A DNA stretch of 64,000 nucleotides from Phytobacter ursingii. GTDB lineage: Bacteria > Pseudomonadota > Gammaproteobacteria > Enterobacterales > Enterobacteriaceae. Numbering within the stretch: the first letter of the stretch is position 1; every line of letters starts with the position of its first letter. A model generated the notes under the pieces. That model saw only the letters and a list, made by a program, of their open reading frames with translations. It was not told the origin of the DNA and did not search any database. The stretch is taken from contig CABDWT010000016.1 of NCBI GenBank assembly GCA_901456055.1, positions 868,001-932,000 on the forward strand, written 5' to 3'. Shown here piece after piece: positions 9,622-18,576 of this stretch. The position numbers were made by a program, and so were the translations under genes.

Positions 9622-9984
9622 TTAAACGGCGGGAATGCTTTCCAGCGACGGGTAGATAGTCAGGCCGTGTTGCCTGCCGATGTCGATATCCATGTCCGCA
9701 CCGCGGGATTCTCCGGCAATACGAAAGATGGCGTCACAGCGGGTTATTAACCGATGCGCGACAGGATAAAGCATCGCCTCGCAGATATTGTCGTCATGCC
9801 TCGTGGAACCTGCTGCTTTTGCCAGCGGCAGGGCCAGCCATTCGCCAATCACCGGAATATGTCCACGTTGCCAGACCGCCAGCGCCACCTCTTCAAGTCT
9901 GGCAAGGTTCTGTGCGATCAACTCAGCATTACCCTGAGTCCCGCTGCGATAAGGGCCGGCGATAAGAATGATTTGTCGATTCAT
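9622..9984 (-). CDS. Small nucleoside 2-deoxyribosyltransferase-like protein (DUF4406 type)
   Basis: A 120-residue protein beginning MNRQIILIAGPYRSGTQGN. The IAGPYRSG start, a central HIPVIGEWLALPLAK and a GESRGADMDIDIGRQHGL segment recall the nucleoside deoxyribosyltransferase-like fold, where the GPYR loop binds the base or phosphate. The longer frame reaching back to 10083 is rejected because it overlaps the NUDIX gene and lacks a ribosome site. It follows the NUDIX gene by 7 bp, so the two are probably one operon acting on nucleotides. Exact activity is unknown. Confidence 0.65.
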   Translation of the reverse strand: MNRQIILIAGPYRSGTQGNAELIAQNLARLEEVALAVWQRGHIPVIGEWLALPLAKAAGSTRHDDNICEAMLYPVAHRLITRCDAIFRIAGESRGADMDIDIGRQHGLTIYPSLESIPAV

Positions 9985-9991
9985 GTTGGCC

Positions 9992-10576
9992 TCACAATAA
10001 TTTTTTGAGCGCGACATGGTAGAGCAGCATGATGGTCTTACCGTCGCAGATAAGGCTGCTGTCAACCGCCGCGAGGGCATCATCGAGCGTCATTTCCATG
10101 ACTTCGATATCTTCCCCTTCGGCTTCAATACCGCCGCCCTGGCTTATTTTGTCGCCTGACTGATACTCCGCCGTATAAAAGTAGAGTTTTTCGGTGACAG
10201 AACCGGGGCTCATAAAGGCTTCGAACACCTTCTGCACATTCTCCACGCGATAGCCGGTCTCTTCTTCGGCCTCCGCTTTAATGCGACGTTCCGGATCCAT
10301 GTTATCGAGCAGGCCCGCGGCGGCTTCAATCAGATAGCCGTCATGTCCGTTGATAAAGACCGGGAAGCGAAACTGGCGTGTCAGGATAACCGTGTGTTTC
10401 TGACGGTTATACAAAAGGATCGTTGCGCCGTTGCCGCGGTCATAGACTTCACGATGTTGTCGCTGCCACTCACCGTCGCGGCGACGCAGGTCAAAGGTAT
10501 ATTTCGTCAACGTATACCAGTCGTTGGACAATATTTTGCTGTCCTCGATGCGTACTTCTGCACGTTTTGATTGCAC
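9992..10576 (-). CDS. nudK: NudK-like NUDIX hydrolase (GDP-mannose pyrophosphatase family)
   Basis: About 194 residues. NUDIX features are visible: DRGNGATILLYN, RQFRFPVFINGH, and a NUDIX box around AAAGLLDN...AEAEEETGYRVE with the REXXEE-like core AEAEEETG. E. coli NudK cleaves GDP-mannose; similarity through REVYDRGNGATILLYN and DGKTIMLLY supports the family. I choose the GTG at 10576 because GGAGGTGG sits 4 bp before it; an ATG at 10633 would add 19 residues without such a site. The box has Ala where REXXEE has Arg, so activity is likely but not certain. Confidence 0.8.
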   Translation of the reverse strand: MQSKRAEVRIEDSKILSNDWYTLTKYTFDLRRRDGEWQRQHREVYDRGNGATILLYNRQKHTVILTRQFRFPVFINGHDGYLIEAAAGLLDNMDPERRIKAEAEEETGYRVENVQKVFEAFMSPGSVTEKLYFYTAEYQSGDKISQGGGIEAEGEDIEVMEMTLDDALAAVDSSLICDGKTIMLLYHVALKKLL

Positions 10577-10661
10577 AATACCACCTCCATACGTAGAGTA
10601 GGCATCATAAACAGCATTTTCGTGCACGATCAAGATAATTCGTGCAAAACAGGAATCGCCT

Positions 10662-11420
10662 ATGCTTACCAGTCAACGTAAACGCCTTATCCTCGACCAG
10701 CTCGCCCGTGAAGGCCAGGTGCTGTCAAAAGCACTCAGCACACAATTTGCGGTATCGGAAGATACTATTCGCCGTGACTTACGTGAACTCGCGGCTGAGG
10801 GGGAATTACAGCGCGTCCACGGCGGAGCGCTACCTGCGTCGGGGGCGATAGCCACTTTCGCTGAGCGTCAGTCTCTGCGTCTGGATTCGAAAAAGCGGGT
10901 GGCGCAAAAGGGGGCTGAGCTGATCCTGCCCGGTCAGGTGGTGATGATTGATGGCGGAACGACGACGGCGGAGCTGGTTACCTTCTTGCCAGCAGATTTG
11001 TCTATCACCGTGGTGACGCATAGCCCCAGTATTGCCCTCGCGCTGGTAGAACACCCGTGCATCGATGTCATCCTGATCGGCGGAAAGCTGTTTAAACACT
11101 CGGTTGTCACCACCGGCACTGCCGCCATCGACGGGATTTCCGCCATTCACGCCGACCTGTTTTTTATGGGGGTGACGGGGATTCATGCCGGGACGGGGCT
11201 GACCACCGGCGATTACGAAGAAGCCAGTGTCAAACGGGCATTTTCCCGACGCGCGGCAGAAACTATCGTGCTGGCCTCAGCCGAAAAAATAAATGCGGCA
11301 TCGTCGTATGTCATCGGTGATTTATCGATGGTGAATACGATGGTGGTAGAAAAAGAAGCTGATGCCGGTCTGGTCACCGCGCTTGAAAAGGCAGGTGTGG
11401 TGGTGGTGAAGGCAGACTAA
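10662..11420 (+). CDS. DeoR-family transcriptional regulator
   Basis: A 252-residue DeoR/GlpR-type regulator. The N-terminal winged helix is MLTSQRKRLILDQLAREGQV...VSEDTIRRDLRELAAEGEL followed by RVHGGAL, the family signature. The C-terminal sugar-phosphate sensing domain carries DGGTTTAELV, VVTHSP and TGDYEEASVKRAF. DeoR proteins usually repress sugar or nucleoside operons in response to a phosphorylated ligand. It is divergent from nudK and its partner, so those genes are candidate targets. The ligand is not known. Confidence 0.88.
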   Translation: MLTSQRKRLILDQLAREGQVLSKALSTQFAVSEDTIRRDLRELAAEGELQRVHGGALPASGAIATFAERQSLRLDSKKRVAQKGAELILPGQVVMIDGGTTTAELVTFLPADLSITVVTHSPSIALALVEHPCIDVILIGGKLFKHSVVTTGTAAIDGISAIHADLFFMGVTGIHAGTGLTTGDYEEASVKRAFSRRAAETIVLASAEKINAASSYVIGDLSMVNTMVVEKEADAGLVTALEKAGVVVVKAD

Positions 11421-11424
11421 AATG

Positions 11425-11463
11425 GAGTCCATCACGTTGCTATAACAGAAAAGTGATGGACTC
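11425..11463. terminator. Hairpin between convergent deoR-type gene and cybB
   Basis: An 11-bp perfect stem (GAGTCCATCAC with GTGATGGACTC, 17-base loop) fills the gap between two convergent stops. There is no long T tract, so it is a weak or Rho-assisted terminator at best. Confidence 0.45.
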
Positions 11464-11475
11464 TGTTCCGCGATA

Positions 11476-12042
11476 CTATTTCCGGTTATCGCGTGTGTGC
11501 ATAGAGGGCAACATCCTCTCAAGCGTGTTATCGCGAACAATGTAGTGATGAAACAGCGCGGCGGCGGCATGCAAACCTACCAGGAAATAACCGGCGTTAG
11601 CGATCAATTCATGTACCGACTTCAGGGTGTGCTGGAGCTCCGGGTCTTTCGCGGCGGCGACAGGCATTTGCAGGCCCAAAAATGACCACTCCACCTGCCC
11701 GACGTAGAGTGTAAGTACCCCGAGCAGCGGCAAACTTAAAAACATCAGATAAAGCAAACCGTGTACGGCTTTGGCGGAGATAATCTGCCAGCGCGGTGGC
11801 TGCGGGATAATATCAGGATCATGGTGCGTGAGTTTTAGACCAACCCGCACCACCATGAATACCAGTACGCTTACACCGGCGGTGTAATGGGTCAGAACAA
11901 GCAACGCGCGCGGCGCGCTGCCTTTCGTGGTAAAGCCTTTCAATTCCATTGCCGCGTAGGCGATAACAATCATTAATAACACCAGCCAGTGCATGATGCG
12001 CTGGCTGCGAGCAAATGTATTTTTCACCGGAATGTCCCTCAT
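11476..12042 (-). CDS. cybB: Cytochrome b561
   Basis: A 188-residue inner-membrane di-haem b-type cytochrome related to E. coli CybB/YceJ. Four hydrophobic helices and the expected histidines are present: RIMHWLVLL near residue 18, LTHYTAGVSVLVFMVVR near 50, KSVHELIANAGYFLVGLHAAAALFHHY near 140-165. Members oxidise ubiquinol and some act as superoxide oxidases. The start MRDIPVKN is tentative; a GTG six codons later is an alternative. It is divergent from the persulfide-sensor operon, which suggests, but does not show, a link to reactive sulfur or oxygen stress. Confidence 0.85.
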   Translation of the reverse strand: MRDIPVKNTFARSQRIMHWLVLLMIVIAYAAMELKGFTTKGSAPRALLVLTHYTAGVSVLVFMVVRVGLKLTHHDPDIIPQPPRWQIISAKAVHGLLYLMFLSLPLLGVLTLYVGQVEWSFLGLQMPVAAAKDPELQHTLKSVHELIANAGYFLVGLHAAAALFHHYIVRDNTLERMLPSMHTRDNRK

Positions 12043-12265
12043 GAATAACGGTGATGTAGATATAAATAAACAACCTTAAGCCGACATTAATTCAACCTTC
12101 TCTATTCAGGACGGGAACTGGATATCTTTCTGTTTTCACTCATTTTCATATCATTTTATTGCTGGATTTTTTATCTGTAACAAAGCCCGACAATAGGAAG
12201 AATTGTGTATTTCATGACTTGTTGAGATGCCAGTGAGGCACGTCGCTGTCGCAAGAAAAGAGCCG

Positions 12266-12307
12266 TTGAACAATATGCTTTTTTATAATATATTAAAAAG
12301 TATATTG
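12266..12307 (+). promoter_or_regulatory. Promoter and operator of the ArsR-type sulfur operon
   Basis: A sigma-70-like promoter is visible: TTGAAC at 12266-12271, a 17-bp spacer and TATATT at 12289-12294. A near-perfect 37-bp dyad (arms CAATATGCTTTTT and AAAAAGTATATTG, 12271-12307) covers the spacer, the -10 and the expected start point. A repressor bound there would block RNA polymerase, as known for BigR/SqrR-type sensors. Confidence 0.6.
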
Positions 12308-12333
12308 TATTGCAGATAAACGTGAGATTGCGC

Positions 12334-12660
12334 GTGAAAACACCCGATAAGCAACAGATGTACGCCGCTGCCGCCAAAGCGGCAGGGGTGCTGAAATCGA
12401 TGGCCAATGAAGACCGCTTGCTGTTGTTGTGCCATATCAGCCAGGGCGAAACGTCAGTTAGCGAGATTGAGCTGGCGCTGGGCATTACACAGCCGACACT
12501 CTCGCAACAACTGGGGGTGCTGCGCCGCCAGCAACTGGTAGAAACCCGGCGTGAAGGAAAACAGATCTTCTACCGGGTGGCGGCGCCAGATGTCCTGACA
12601 TTGCTCAACACCCTTTACACACTCTATTGCCCGGCAGCGGAAAGCGAGGAGGGAGAATGA
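12334..12660 (+). CDS. ArsR-family persulfide-sensing repressor (BigR/SqrR/PmpR type)
   Basis: A 108-residue winged-helix protein if translated from GTG at 12334 (GAGA 7 bp upstream). It has the ArsR recognition helix ITQPTLSQQLGVLRRQQLV and wing REGKQIFYR. It lacks the metal-binding CVCDLC motif of arsenic sensors but has two cysteines, in LLLLCHIS (Cys33) and LYCP (Cys99). That 66-residue separation matches the cysteine pair of BigR and SqrR, from memory, which form a polysulfide bridge. Its stop overlaps the start of a YeeE/YedE gene, as in bigR and Serratia pmpR operons. Alternative starts TTG 12310 and ATG 12358 fit less well. Confidence 0.75.
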   Translation: MKTPDKQQMYAAAAKAAGVLKSMANEDRLLLLCHISQGETSVSEIELALGITQPTLSQQLGVLRRQQLVETRREGKQIFYRVAAPDVLTLLNTLYTLYCPAAESEEGE

Positions 12661-13088
12661 TGATTGACTGGACACATTTCACGCCACTGGCAAGCGCCAT
12701 AGGTGGGTTAGTGATTGGCGCGGCGGCGGCAATGTTAATTCTGTTTTGTGGACGGGTCGCCGGCATCAGCGGCATTCTCGGCGGCGTACTGTCACGCACG
12801 AACAAAGACAAGGGCTGGCGAGTCGCCTTTCTGCTCGGCATGATACTTTCCCCGCTGCTCTGGCGTCTGGTGGCGCCGCTGCCTGCGGTAACGATCGACG
12901 CGTCCTGGCCCATGCTGATCGTAGCTGGCCTTCTTGTGGGAATAGGGACGCGTTACGGTTCCGGCTGTACCAGCGGCCACGGTGTGTGCGGGCTGTCGCG
13001 TTTGTCGCTGCGGTCACTGGTCGCCACACTCGTCTTTATGTCCGCGGCGTTTATTACTGTGTGGCTGGTTGGTTTCTGGCGTGGCTGA
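12657..13088 (+). CDS. YeeE/YedE-family sulfur-transport membrane protein, first half (PmpA-like)
   Basis: A 143-residue inner-membrane protein with about four hydrophobic helices. The motif GSGCTSGHGVCGLSRLS near residue 100 is the thiosulfate or persulfide-binding signature of YeeE/YedE (TsuA) proteins, where conserved cysteines handle the sulfur substrate. It corresponds to one half of full-length YeeE. The ATG overlaps the repressor stop (ATGA) and has GAGGAGGGAG upstream, so expression is coupled to the sensor. With the next gene it probably moves sulfur-containing ions across the membrane; direction and substrate are inferred. Confidence 0.8.
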   Translation: MMIDWTHFTPLASAIGGLVIGAAAAMLILFCGRVAGISGILGGVLSRTNKDKGWRVAFLLGMILSPLLWRLVAPLPAVTIDASWPMLIVAGLLVGIGTRYGSGCTSGHGVCGLSRLSLRSLVATLVFMSAAFITVWLVGFWRG

Positions 13089-13106
13089 GCGTAAAGGAGT
13101 GCTGTG

Positions 13107-13547
13107 ATGAATATATTTTTCGCCTTGTTGTCGGGTCTGCTGTTTGGTATTGGTCTGATTGTCAGCGGTATGGCCAATCCGGCAAAAGTCATGGGCTTTC
13201 TGGATATCACCCGCGTGTGGGATCCGTCGCTGGCTTTTGTCATGGGCGGAGCAGTTAGCGTTGGCTTCTTTGCTTTTCGTATGGCTGCCAAACGTAAACG
13301 GCCGCTGTGTGGCGATAAGATGCATCTGCCCACAGCCAATCACATTGATAAACGGCTGGTGGGCGGTGCGCTGTTATTTGGCATCGGCTGGGGACTGGCG
13401 GGCATCTGCCCCGGTCCTGGGCTGGTGTTGCTGGGGGCCGGGTTGAGTCAGGGCGTGATATTTGTGCTGGCCATGCTCGCCGGGATGCTGCTTTTTCAGT
13501 GGTTCGAAGGGTACCGGCAGCATGAGCAACAGGTTCGTCCCCGCTAA
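13107..13547 (+). CDS. YeeE/YedE-family sulfur-transport membrane protein, second half (PmpB-like)
   Basis: A 146-residue membrane protein of about four helices, carrying GMANPAKVMGFLDI near residue 23 and GWGLAGICPGPGLV near residue 95, the two signature loops of the second YeeE/YedE half (DUF6691 type). AAAGGAG precedes the ATG; a GTG one codon earlier is less well spaced. It follows the first half by 18 bp, completing a sensor-plus-two-permease operon. Pairing of split halves is known in bigR-type and pmpAB loci. Confidence 0.8.
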   Translation: MNIFFALLSGLLFGIGLIVSGMANPAKVMGFLDITRVWDPSLAFVMGGAVSVGFFAFRMAAKRKRPLCGDKMHLPTANHIDKRLVGGALLFGIGWGLAGICPGPGLVLLGAGLSQGVIFVLAMLAGMLLFQWFEGYRQHEQQVRPR

Positions 13548-13573
13548 CAGCAACGGTAACGAACCTTTTCTGC

Positions 13574-14344
13574 TTACTGTGCCACCCAGCCACCGTCCAT
13601 ATTCCATGCCGCGCCGCGTACCTGGGAGGCCGCATCGCTACATAAGAACAGGGTCAGCGCGCCCAGTTGTTCCGGGGTGACGAATTCACCGGAGGGCTGT
13701 TTTTCCCCGAGGAGTGTGTCACGCGCCACCTCGGGTGCGATCCCGGAGGCGATGCGTTGCTCAATTTGCTGTTGCACCAGTGGCGTCAGTACCCAACCGG
13801 GACACAGGGCATTACAGGTAATATTGGTCTGTGCATTTTCCAGCGCGATCACTTTCGTCAGGCCGACCACCGCATGTTTAGCGGCGACGTAGGCTGATTT
13901 CTCTTTTGATGCCACCAGTCCGTGCACTGAGGCAATATTGATAATCCGTCCCCAGTTGCGCTCTTTCATCCCGGGTAGCGCCAGTCGGCTGGTGTGAAAG
14001 ACCGAGGAGAGGTTGATCGCCAGGATAGCGTTCCACTTTTCAACCGGGAAGTGTTCGACGGGCGCGACATGCTGGATCCCGGCATTATTGACCAGAATAT
14101 CCACGCCGCCGTACTCGCTTTGTGCATACTGCATCATGGCTTCGATCTGCGCCGGGTCGCTAAGATCCGCACCGTGATAACCCGGCCTTGCGCCATAGCG
14201 GGCTACTTTATCTTTGGCGCGGTCTACCTCGCCAAAACCGTTGAGAATAAGCTCTGCGCCCGCTTCTGCCAGTGCGCAGGCGATCCCCAGACCAATGCCG
14301 CTGGTGGAGCCTGTTACCAGTGCGACTTTACCGTTCAGATGCAT
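13574..14344 (-). CDS. bdhA: 3-hydroxybutyrate dehydrogenase
   Basis: A 256-residue short-chain dehydrogenase that converts D-3-hydroxybutyrate to acetoacetate with NAD. Motifs: TGSTSGIGLGIA (cofactor loop), NNAGIQHVAPVEHF, the Ser-Tyr-Lys triad in IASVHGL...SAYVAAKHAVVGLTK, and ALCPGWVLTPLV. The HGLVAS and TPLVQQQI regions are typical of BdhA/HbdH. Start at 14344 has GGAGA upstream. It is the last gene of the ketone-body operon and links imported hydroxybutyrate to the CoA-transferase. Confidence 0.88.
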   Translation of the reverse strand: MHLNGKVALVTGSTSGIGLGIACALAEAGAELILNGFGEVDRAKDKVARYGARPGYHGADLSDPAQIEAMMQYAQSEYGGVDILVNNAGIQHVAPVEHFPVEKWNAILAINLSSVFHTSRLALPGMKERNWGRIINIASVHGLVASKEKSAYVAAKHAVVGLTKVIALENAQTNITCNALCPGWVLTPLVQQQIEQRIASGIAPEVARDTLLGEKQPSGEFVTPEQLGALTLFLCSDAASQVRGAAWNMDGGWVAQ

Positions 14345-14354
14345 TTTGTTCTCC

Positions 14355-15746
14355 TTAAACAATACCCGTCATGTAGAACACGCCGATCACAAACAGGACC
14401 GCCAGACTTTTAATCAGGGTGATGGCGAATATGCCGCCATACGCCTGTCGGTGCGATAACCCCGTAATGGCGAGCAGGGTGATCACCGCGCCATTATGCG
14501 GAAGGGTATCCATACCGCCGCTGGCCATTGACGCCACGCGGTGTAACACCTCCAGCGGAATATTGGCCGCGTGAGCAGCCGCGACGAACGTATCGGCCAT
14601 GGCCGCCAGTGCGATACTCATTCCCCCGGAAGCGGAACCGGTGATACCGGCCAGGGCCGTTACGCTGATGGCTTCGTTCAACAGCGGATTGGGGATGGCC
14701 GCCAGTCCTTTGGACAACACCAGAAAGCCTGGCAGAGCGGCGATGACTGCGCCAAATCCATATTCAGATGCGGTATTCATTGCCGCCAGAATAGCGCCGC
14801 CTACGGCCGTTTTACTGCCTTCTGCCAGCCGTCCGCGAATATTGCGAAAGCCACAGATCACCACCATCAAAATGCCTGCGCACAGGGCCGCTTCCACTGC
14901 CCAGATGGCGTTAATTTTACCCACCTCGGTGACAATAGGTTTCGCCAGACCGGGGAGCGTCAGTTCATGCGTGGCGCCATACCAGACCGGGATCCAGCGG
15001 GTAAAAAGCAAATTGAAGACGCCGACCAGAATCAACGGCGCAATGGCAATGATCGGGTTGGGCAGGTTGATGTTATCCGGCGTTTCCGGCTCATTCTGTA
15101 AGTCAGTGCCGTAACCTTCATTATTCGCCTGCGCTTTGCGCCGTTGACGTTCGAGATAAAACAGGCCGACCACAATAATGAATACCGAGCCGATCAAACC
15201 AAGCCACGGCGCGGCCCAGGCGTTGGTGCCGAAGAAACTGGTTGGGATAATGTTCTGGATCTGCGGCGTACCGGGCAGGGCATCCATGGTGAAACTGAAT
15301 GCGCCGAGTGCGATGGTGGCGGGAATAAGCCGTTTCGGAATGCCGCTCTGACGGAACAGTTCCGCGGCAAACGGATAAACCGCAAACGCCACCACGAACA
15401 GCGAGACGCCGCCATAGGTCAGTAGCGCACACACCAGCACAATGACCGGGATGGCGTGGCGTCGGCCTAATAGCTGGATTGCTGCGGCGACAATCGAACG
15501 GGAAAAACCCGAAAGCTCGATCAGCTTGCCAAATACCGCGCCAAGTAAAAAGACCGGGAAGTAGAGCTTAACGAACCCGACCATCTTCTCCATAAACAGG
15601 CCGGTAAAGGCCGGGCCAACCGCGCCGGGATCGGTCAGAAGCACGGCGCCTAAAGCGGCAATCGGGGCGAACAAAATGACGCTGTAGCCGCGATAAGCCG
15701 CGACCATCAGCAAGGCCAGAGCAGCCAGGGCAATTATTACGCTCAT
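14355..15746 (-). CDS. GntP-family permease, probable hydroxybutyrate importer
   Basis: A 463-residue inner-membrane transporter with about twelve hydrophobic helices. It belongs to the GntP/ion-transporter superfamily (gluconate:H+ symporter-like), with stretches such as FPVFLLGAVFGKLIELSG, LPGTPQIQNIIPTSFFG and GASGGMSIALA-type GSASGGMSIAL near residue 375. Related permeases sit next to 3-hydroxybutyrate dehydrogenase genes, which fits its place between bdhA (10 bp away) and the dehydrogenase upstream. GGAGT sits only one base before the first of two ATGs, so the second (15746) is preferred. Confidence 0.82.
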   Translation of the reverse strand: MSVIIALAALALLMVAAYRGYSVILFAPIAALGAVLLTDPGAVGPAFTGLFMEKMVGFVKLYFPVFLLGAVFGKLIELSGFSRSIVAAAIQLLGRRHAIPVIVLVCALLTYGGVSLFVVAFAVYPFAAELFRQSGIPKRLIPATIALGAFSFTMDALPGTPQIQNIIPTSFFGTNAWAAPWLGLIGSVFIIVVGLFYLERQRRKAQANNEGYGTDLQNEPETPDNINLPNPIIAIAPLILVGVFNLLFTRWIPVWYGATHELTLPGLAKPIVTEVGKINAIWAVEAALCAGILMVVICGFRNIRGRLAEGSKTAVGGAILAAMNTASEYGFGAVIAALPGFLVLSKGLAAIPNPLLNEAISVTALAGITGSASGGMSIALAAMADTFVAAAHAANIPLEVLHRVASMASGGMDTLPHNGAVITLLAITGLSHRQAYGGIFAITLIKSLAVLFVIGVFYMTGIV

Positions 15747-15788
15747 CATGACTCCTGAATCTTATTTTGTAGGGAACAGAAACGGACA

Positions 15789-16706
15789 TTAAGGCTTTAA
15801 GGCATGACGCAGTTGCCAGGCGCGTCGTTGTTGGATGCGTGCGCGTCGCGCCTCATCCCAGTGATAAAATCCGTCTCCGCTGCGCTCGCCGATATTGCCG
15901 CGTTGCGTTTTCTCCTTGATCAGCTCCAGCATCTCGTCGCCCTGGGCAAGCTCCGGCAGAAGGTGACGGTAGATGTCCAGCACCGTGTTAAGACCGGTCA
16001 TATCCGCCGCTTCCAGCGGGCCTACCATGGCATAGCGCCTGCCAAGCGAAGCACGCATCACCTGATCCACCACAGCGGCGCTGGCAATGCCGCTGTGGAC
16101 GATGTGCAAGGCCTCCCGCAACAGGGCGAACTGCAGGCGGTTGCCGATAAAACCGGGGGCGGCGCGATCGAGTTTTACCGCCTCCAGCTCAAGGCTGCAT
16201 AACAGGTGATACACCATTTCCACGCACTTCGGGTCGGTATGGCTGCCCGGAACCACTTCGACCAGCGGAATGAAGTGCGGTGGGTTCCAGAAATGGGCGA
16301 TCAGCAGACGTTCGGGATGCGTCAGTTTGGCCGCCAGCGCATCCGGCGGCAGGCCGCTGGTATTACTGGCAATGATCGCCTCAGGAGAAATGCGTTTTTC
16401 CAGTTCCGCATAAAGCGCGTGCTTGAGTTCCAGCCGTTCAGGAATAGCCTCAATCAGCAGGCCGGCATCAGCAAGATCGTCAAGTGACGTTGTCACGTTA
16501 AGCCTTGCCAGGGTTGCCTGTTTGTCTGTCTCGTTGAAGTGTCCGGCGTCGCGCAGTTCGTTGAGGATAGCGCTGGCGGCGCCTGTCACTTCTGAAAGGC
16601 GGGTCGGGTCTGTATCGTAAATCAGCACATCCTGATGAAAGCGGGCGAAGTGGGTGGCTATACCAATCCCCATCAGGCCGGCGCCGATAATCACGGTCTG
16701 TTGCAT
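15789..16706 (-). CDS. 3-hydroxyacyl/3-hydroxybutyryl-CoA dehydrogenase
   Basis: A 305-residue NAD-dependent enzyme. The N-terminal Rossmann part has VIIGAGLMGIGIATHFA and IEAIPERLELKHALYAELE. SNTSGL, HFWNPPHFIPLVEVVPG and the GFIGNRLQFALLREAL helix follow, with the C-terminal dehydrogenase domain from about residue 185 (PLEAADMTGLNTVLDI). The His-Glu pair in AHFWNPP and EVVPG is intact. The start at 16706 has AAGGAGA upstream and matches the glycine-rich loop position of the family; frames beginning at 16763 overlap the thiolase. Confidence 0.85.
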   Translation of the reverse strand: MQQTVIIGAGLMGIGIATHFARFHQDVLIYDTDPTRLSEVTGAASAILNELRDAGHFNETDKQATLARLNVTTSLDDLADAGLLIEAIPERLELKHALYAELEKRISPEAIIASNTSGLPPDALAAKLTHPERLLIAHFWNPPHFIPLVEVVPGSHTDPKCVEMVYHLLCSLELEAVKLDRAAPGFIGNRLQFALLREALHIVHSGIASAAVVDQVMRASLGRRYAMVGPLEAADMTGLNTVLDIYRHLLPELAQGDEMLELIKEKTQRGNIGERSGDGFYHWDEARRARIQQRRAWQLRHALKP

Positions 16707-16717
16707 GCTGTTCTCCT

Positions 16718-17899
16718 TCATCGGGATACCGCCAGTGCGACGCCCTGACCGCCGCCGACACAAAGCGTCGCCAGCCCTTTATGCGCGTCCTGGCGCTGCA
16801 TTTCGTGCAGGAGTGTTACCAGGATGCGACACCCCGAGGCGCCAATGGGATGACCGAGGGCGATAGCGCCGCCATTCACATTGACGCGCTCGCTGTTCCA
16901 GCCCAGTTCGTCGCCCACCGCCAGCGCCTGGACAGCAAATGCTTCGTTAGCTTCAATCAGATCAAGTTCGTTGATAGCCCAGCCTGCGCGTTTCAGGGCT
17001 TCACGCGTTGCCGGTACCGGACCAAGCCCCATGACCGCCGGATCAACGCCCGCCACCGCATACCCGGCAATGCGGGCCATTGGGGTAAGGTTCAGTTCCC
17101 GGGCTTTCTCCGCGCTCATGACCAGCACTGCCGCGGCGCCGTCATTCAAAGATGACGCGTTGCCCGCTGTCACCGTACCGCCCTCGGGGCGAAACGCAGG
17201 GCGCAGACGGTGTAATAATTCCAGCGAGGTTTCCGGGCGGGGCGGCTCATCCTGACTGACGATCAGTGGTTCTTTTCTGGCACGCGGAACGCTGACGGGG
17301 GTTATTTCTGCGTTGAAACGCCCGGCCTCGCGGGCCGCAACGGCTTTCTGCTGTGAGGCAAGGGCAAAGGCATCCTGGCGCGCACGGTCAATCGCGTATT
17401 TCTCTGCCAGATTTTCTGCCGTGATCCCCATGTGATAGTCGTTGAAAGCGTCCCATAGCCCGTCGTGAATAACGCTATCAAGCATATTGCTATGGCCGAG
17501 GCGTAATCCGGCGCGTGCCCCGTCCACCAGATAGGGCGCATTGCTCATACTTTCCTGACCACCTGCGATCACGATGTGCGCATCGCCGCTGCGGATCGTC
17601 TGAACCGCCTGCAACACCGCTTTCAGGCCGGAACCGCACACCTGATTGACGGTCACCGCTGGCGTCGTCACCGGGATCCCCGCATGTAGCGCCGTCTGAC
17701 GCGCCGGGTTCTGACCACAGCCCGCGCTTAATACCTGGCCAATAATCACCTCGTCTACCTGTTCGGGACGAACCCCGCTCTTTTCCAGCAACGCTTTCAC
17801 TGCGCAGACGCCAAGCTCAACCGCTGACAGCGGGGCCAGAGCGCCATGAAAATTACCGGTCGGCGTGCGGGTTGCTGCGATAATCACCACGTCCTGCAT
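16718..17899 (-). CDS. atoB: Acetyl-CoA acetyltransferase (thiolase)
   Basis: A 393-residue thiolase that cleaves acetoacetyl-CoA to two acetyl-CoA. Active-site residues are visible: nucleophile Cys in [11 protein letters not shown] near residue 88, His in [10 protein letters not shown] near 348 and Cys in [11 protein letters not shown] near 378. AtoB-like start [15 protein letters not shown] is preferred (GAGGAGC 6 bp upstream); an ATG five codons earlier overlaps the upstream stop as ATGA and is the alternative. Fourth step of the operon pathway. Confidence 0.9.
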   Translation of the reverse strand: MQDVVIIAATRTPTGNFHGALAPLSAVELGVCAVKALLEKSGVRPEQVDEVIIGQVLSAGCGQNPARQTALHAGIPVTTPAVTVNQVCGSGLKAVLQAVQTIRSGDAHIVIAGGQESMSNAPYLVDGARAGLRLGHSNMLDSVIHDGLWDAFNDYHMGITAENLAEKYAIDRARQDAFALASQQKAVAAREAGRFNAEITPVSVPRARKEPLIVSQDEPPRPETSLELLHRLRPAFRPEGGTVTAGNASSLNDGAAAVLVMSAEKARELNLTPMARIAGYAVAGVDPAVMGLGPVPATREALKRAGWAINELDLIEANEAFAVQALAVGDELGWNSERVNVNGGAIALGHPIGASGCRILVTLLHEMQRQDAHKGLATLCVGGGQGVALAVSR

Positions 17900-17910
17900 C
17901 TGTTCGCTCC

Positions 17911-18567
17911 TCATTGAAAACGCATCTCTGGAACATCATCAGGCACGATGAGACGTCCGGCGGTTTTGCTGATGATCTCTTCCACGCTGACGCCCGGCGC
18001 ACGCTCTTTCAGTACGAACGCGCCGTTCTCAATTTCCAGGTAAGCCAGGTCCGTCAGAACGCGGCGAATGCAGTTGGCCCCGGTAAGCGGAAGGGTGCAG
18101 TGGGCCAGCAGTTTCGACTCGCCACTTTTCGAAGCATGGGTCATGACCACGATGATGTTTTCCGCGCCCGCCACAAGATCCATGGCGCCGCCCATGCCTT
18201 TCACCATTTTCCCGGGGATCATCCAGGAGGCGATATTGCCCTCGACATCCACTTCGAACGCGCCAAGGACGGTTAAATCCACGTGGCCTCCGCGGATCAT
18301 GGCGAAGGACTGCGCCGAGTCAAAAATGGCCGCGCCGGGTCTGGCGGTGACCGTCTGTTTTCCGGCATTGATCATGTCGGCGTCCAATTCAGCTTCGTCA
18401 GGAAACGCCCCCATACCGAGCAGGCCGTTTTCGGATTGCAGCATCACATCGACGCCGGGCGGGACGAAGTTCGCCACCAGCGTCGGGATACCAATGCCCA
18501 GATTGACGTAGTAGCCGTCACGCAGCTCGCGCGCCACGCGCTGTGCCATCTGTTCACGAGTCAACAT
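17911..18567 (-). CDS. scoB: 3-oxoacid CoA-transferase subunit B
   Basis: A 218-residue beta subunit carrying the catalytic Glu in [12 protein letters not shown] and the [18 protein letters not shown] start. The enzyme moves CoA from succinyl-CoA or acetyl-CoA to acetoacetate. It lies 9 bp from subunit A. The family includes AtoA, ScoB and PcaJ; the ketone-body context favours ScoB or AtoA rather than oxoadipate transfer. Confidence 0.87.
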   Translation of the reverse strand: MLTREQMAQRVARELRDGYYVNLGIGIPTLVANFVPPGVDVMLQSENGLLGMGAFPDEAELDADMINAGKQTVTARPGAAIFDSAQSFAMIRGGHVDLTVLGAFEVDVEGNIASWMIPGKMVKGMGGAMDLVAGAENIIVVMTHASKSGESKLLAHCTLPLTGANCIRRVLTDLAYLEIENGAFVLKERAPGVSVEEIISKTAGRLIVPDDVPEMRFQ

Positions 18568-18576
18568 GTCGGCTCC

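Noticed and set aside
9985-10083. 33-residue N-terminal extension of the small nucleotide-binding protein
   Set aside because: It overlaps the NUDIX coding sequence, and the GPYR-type fold starts at MNRQ.
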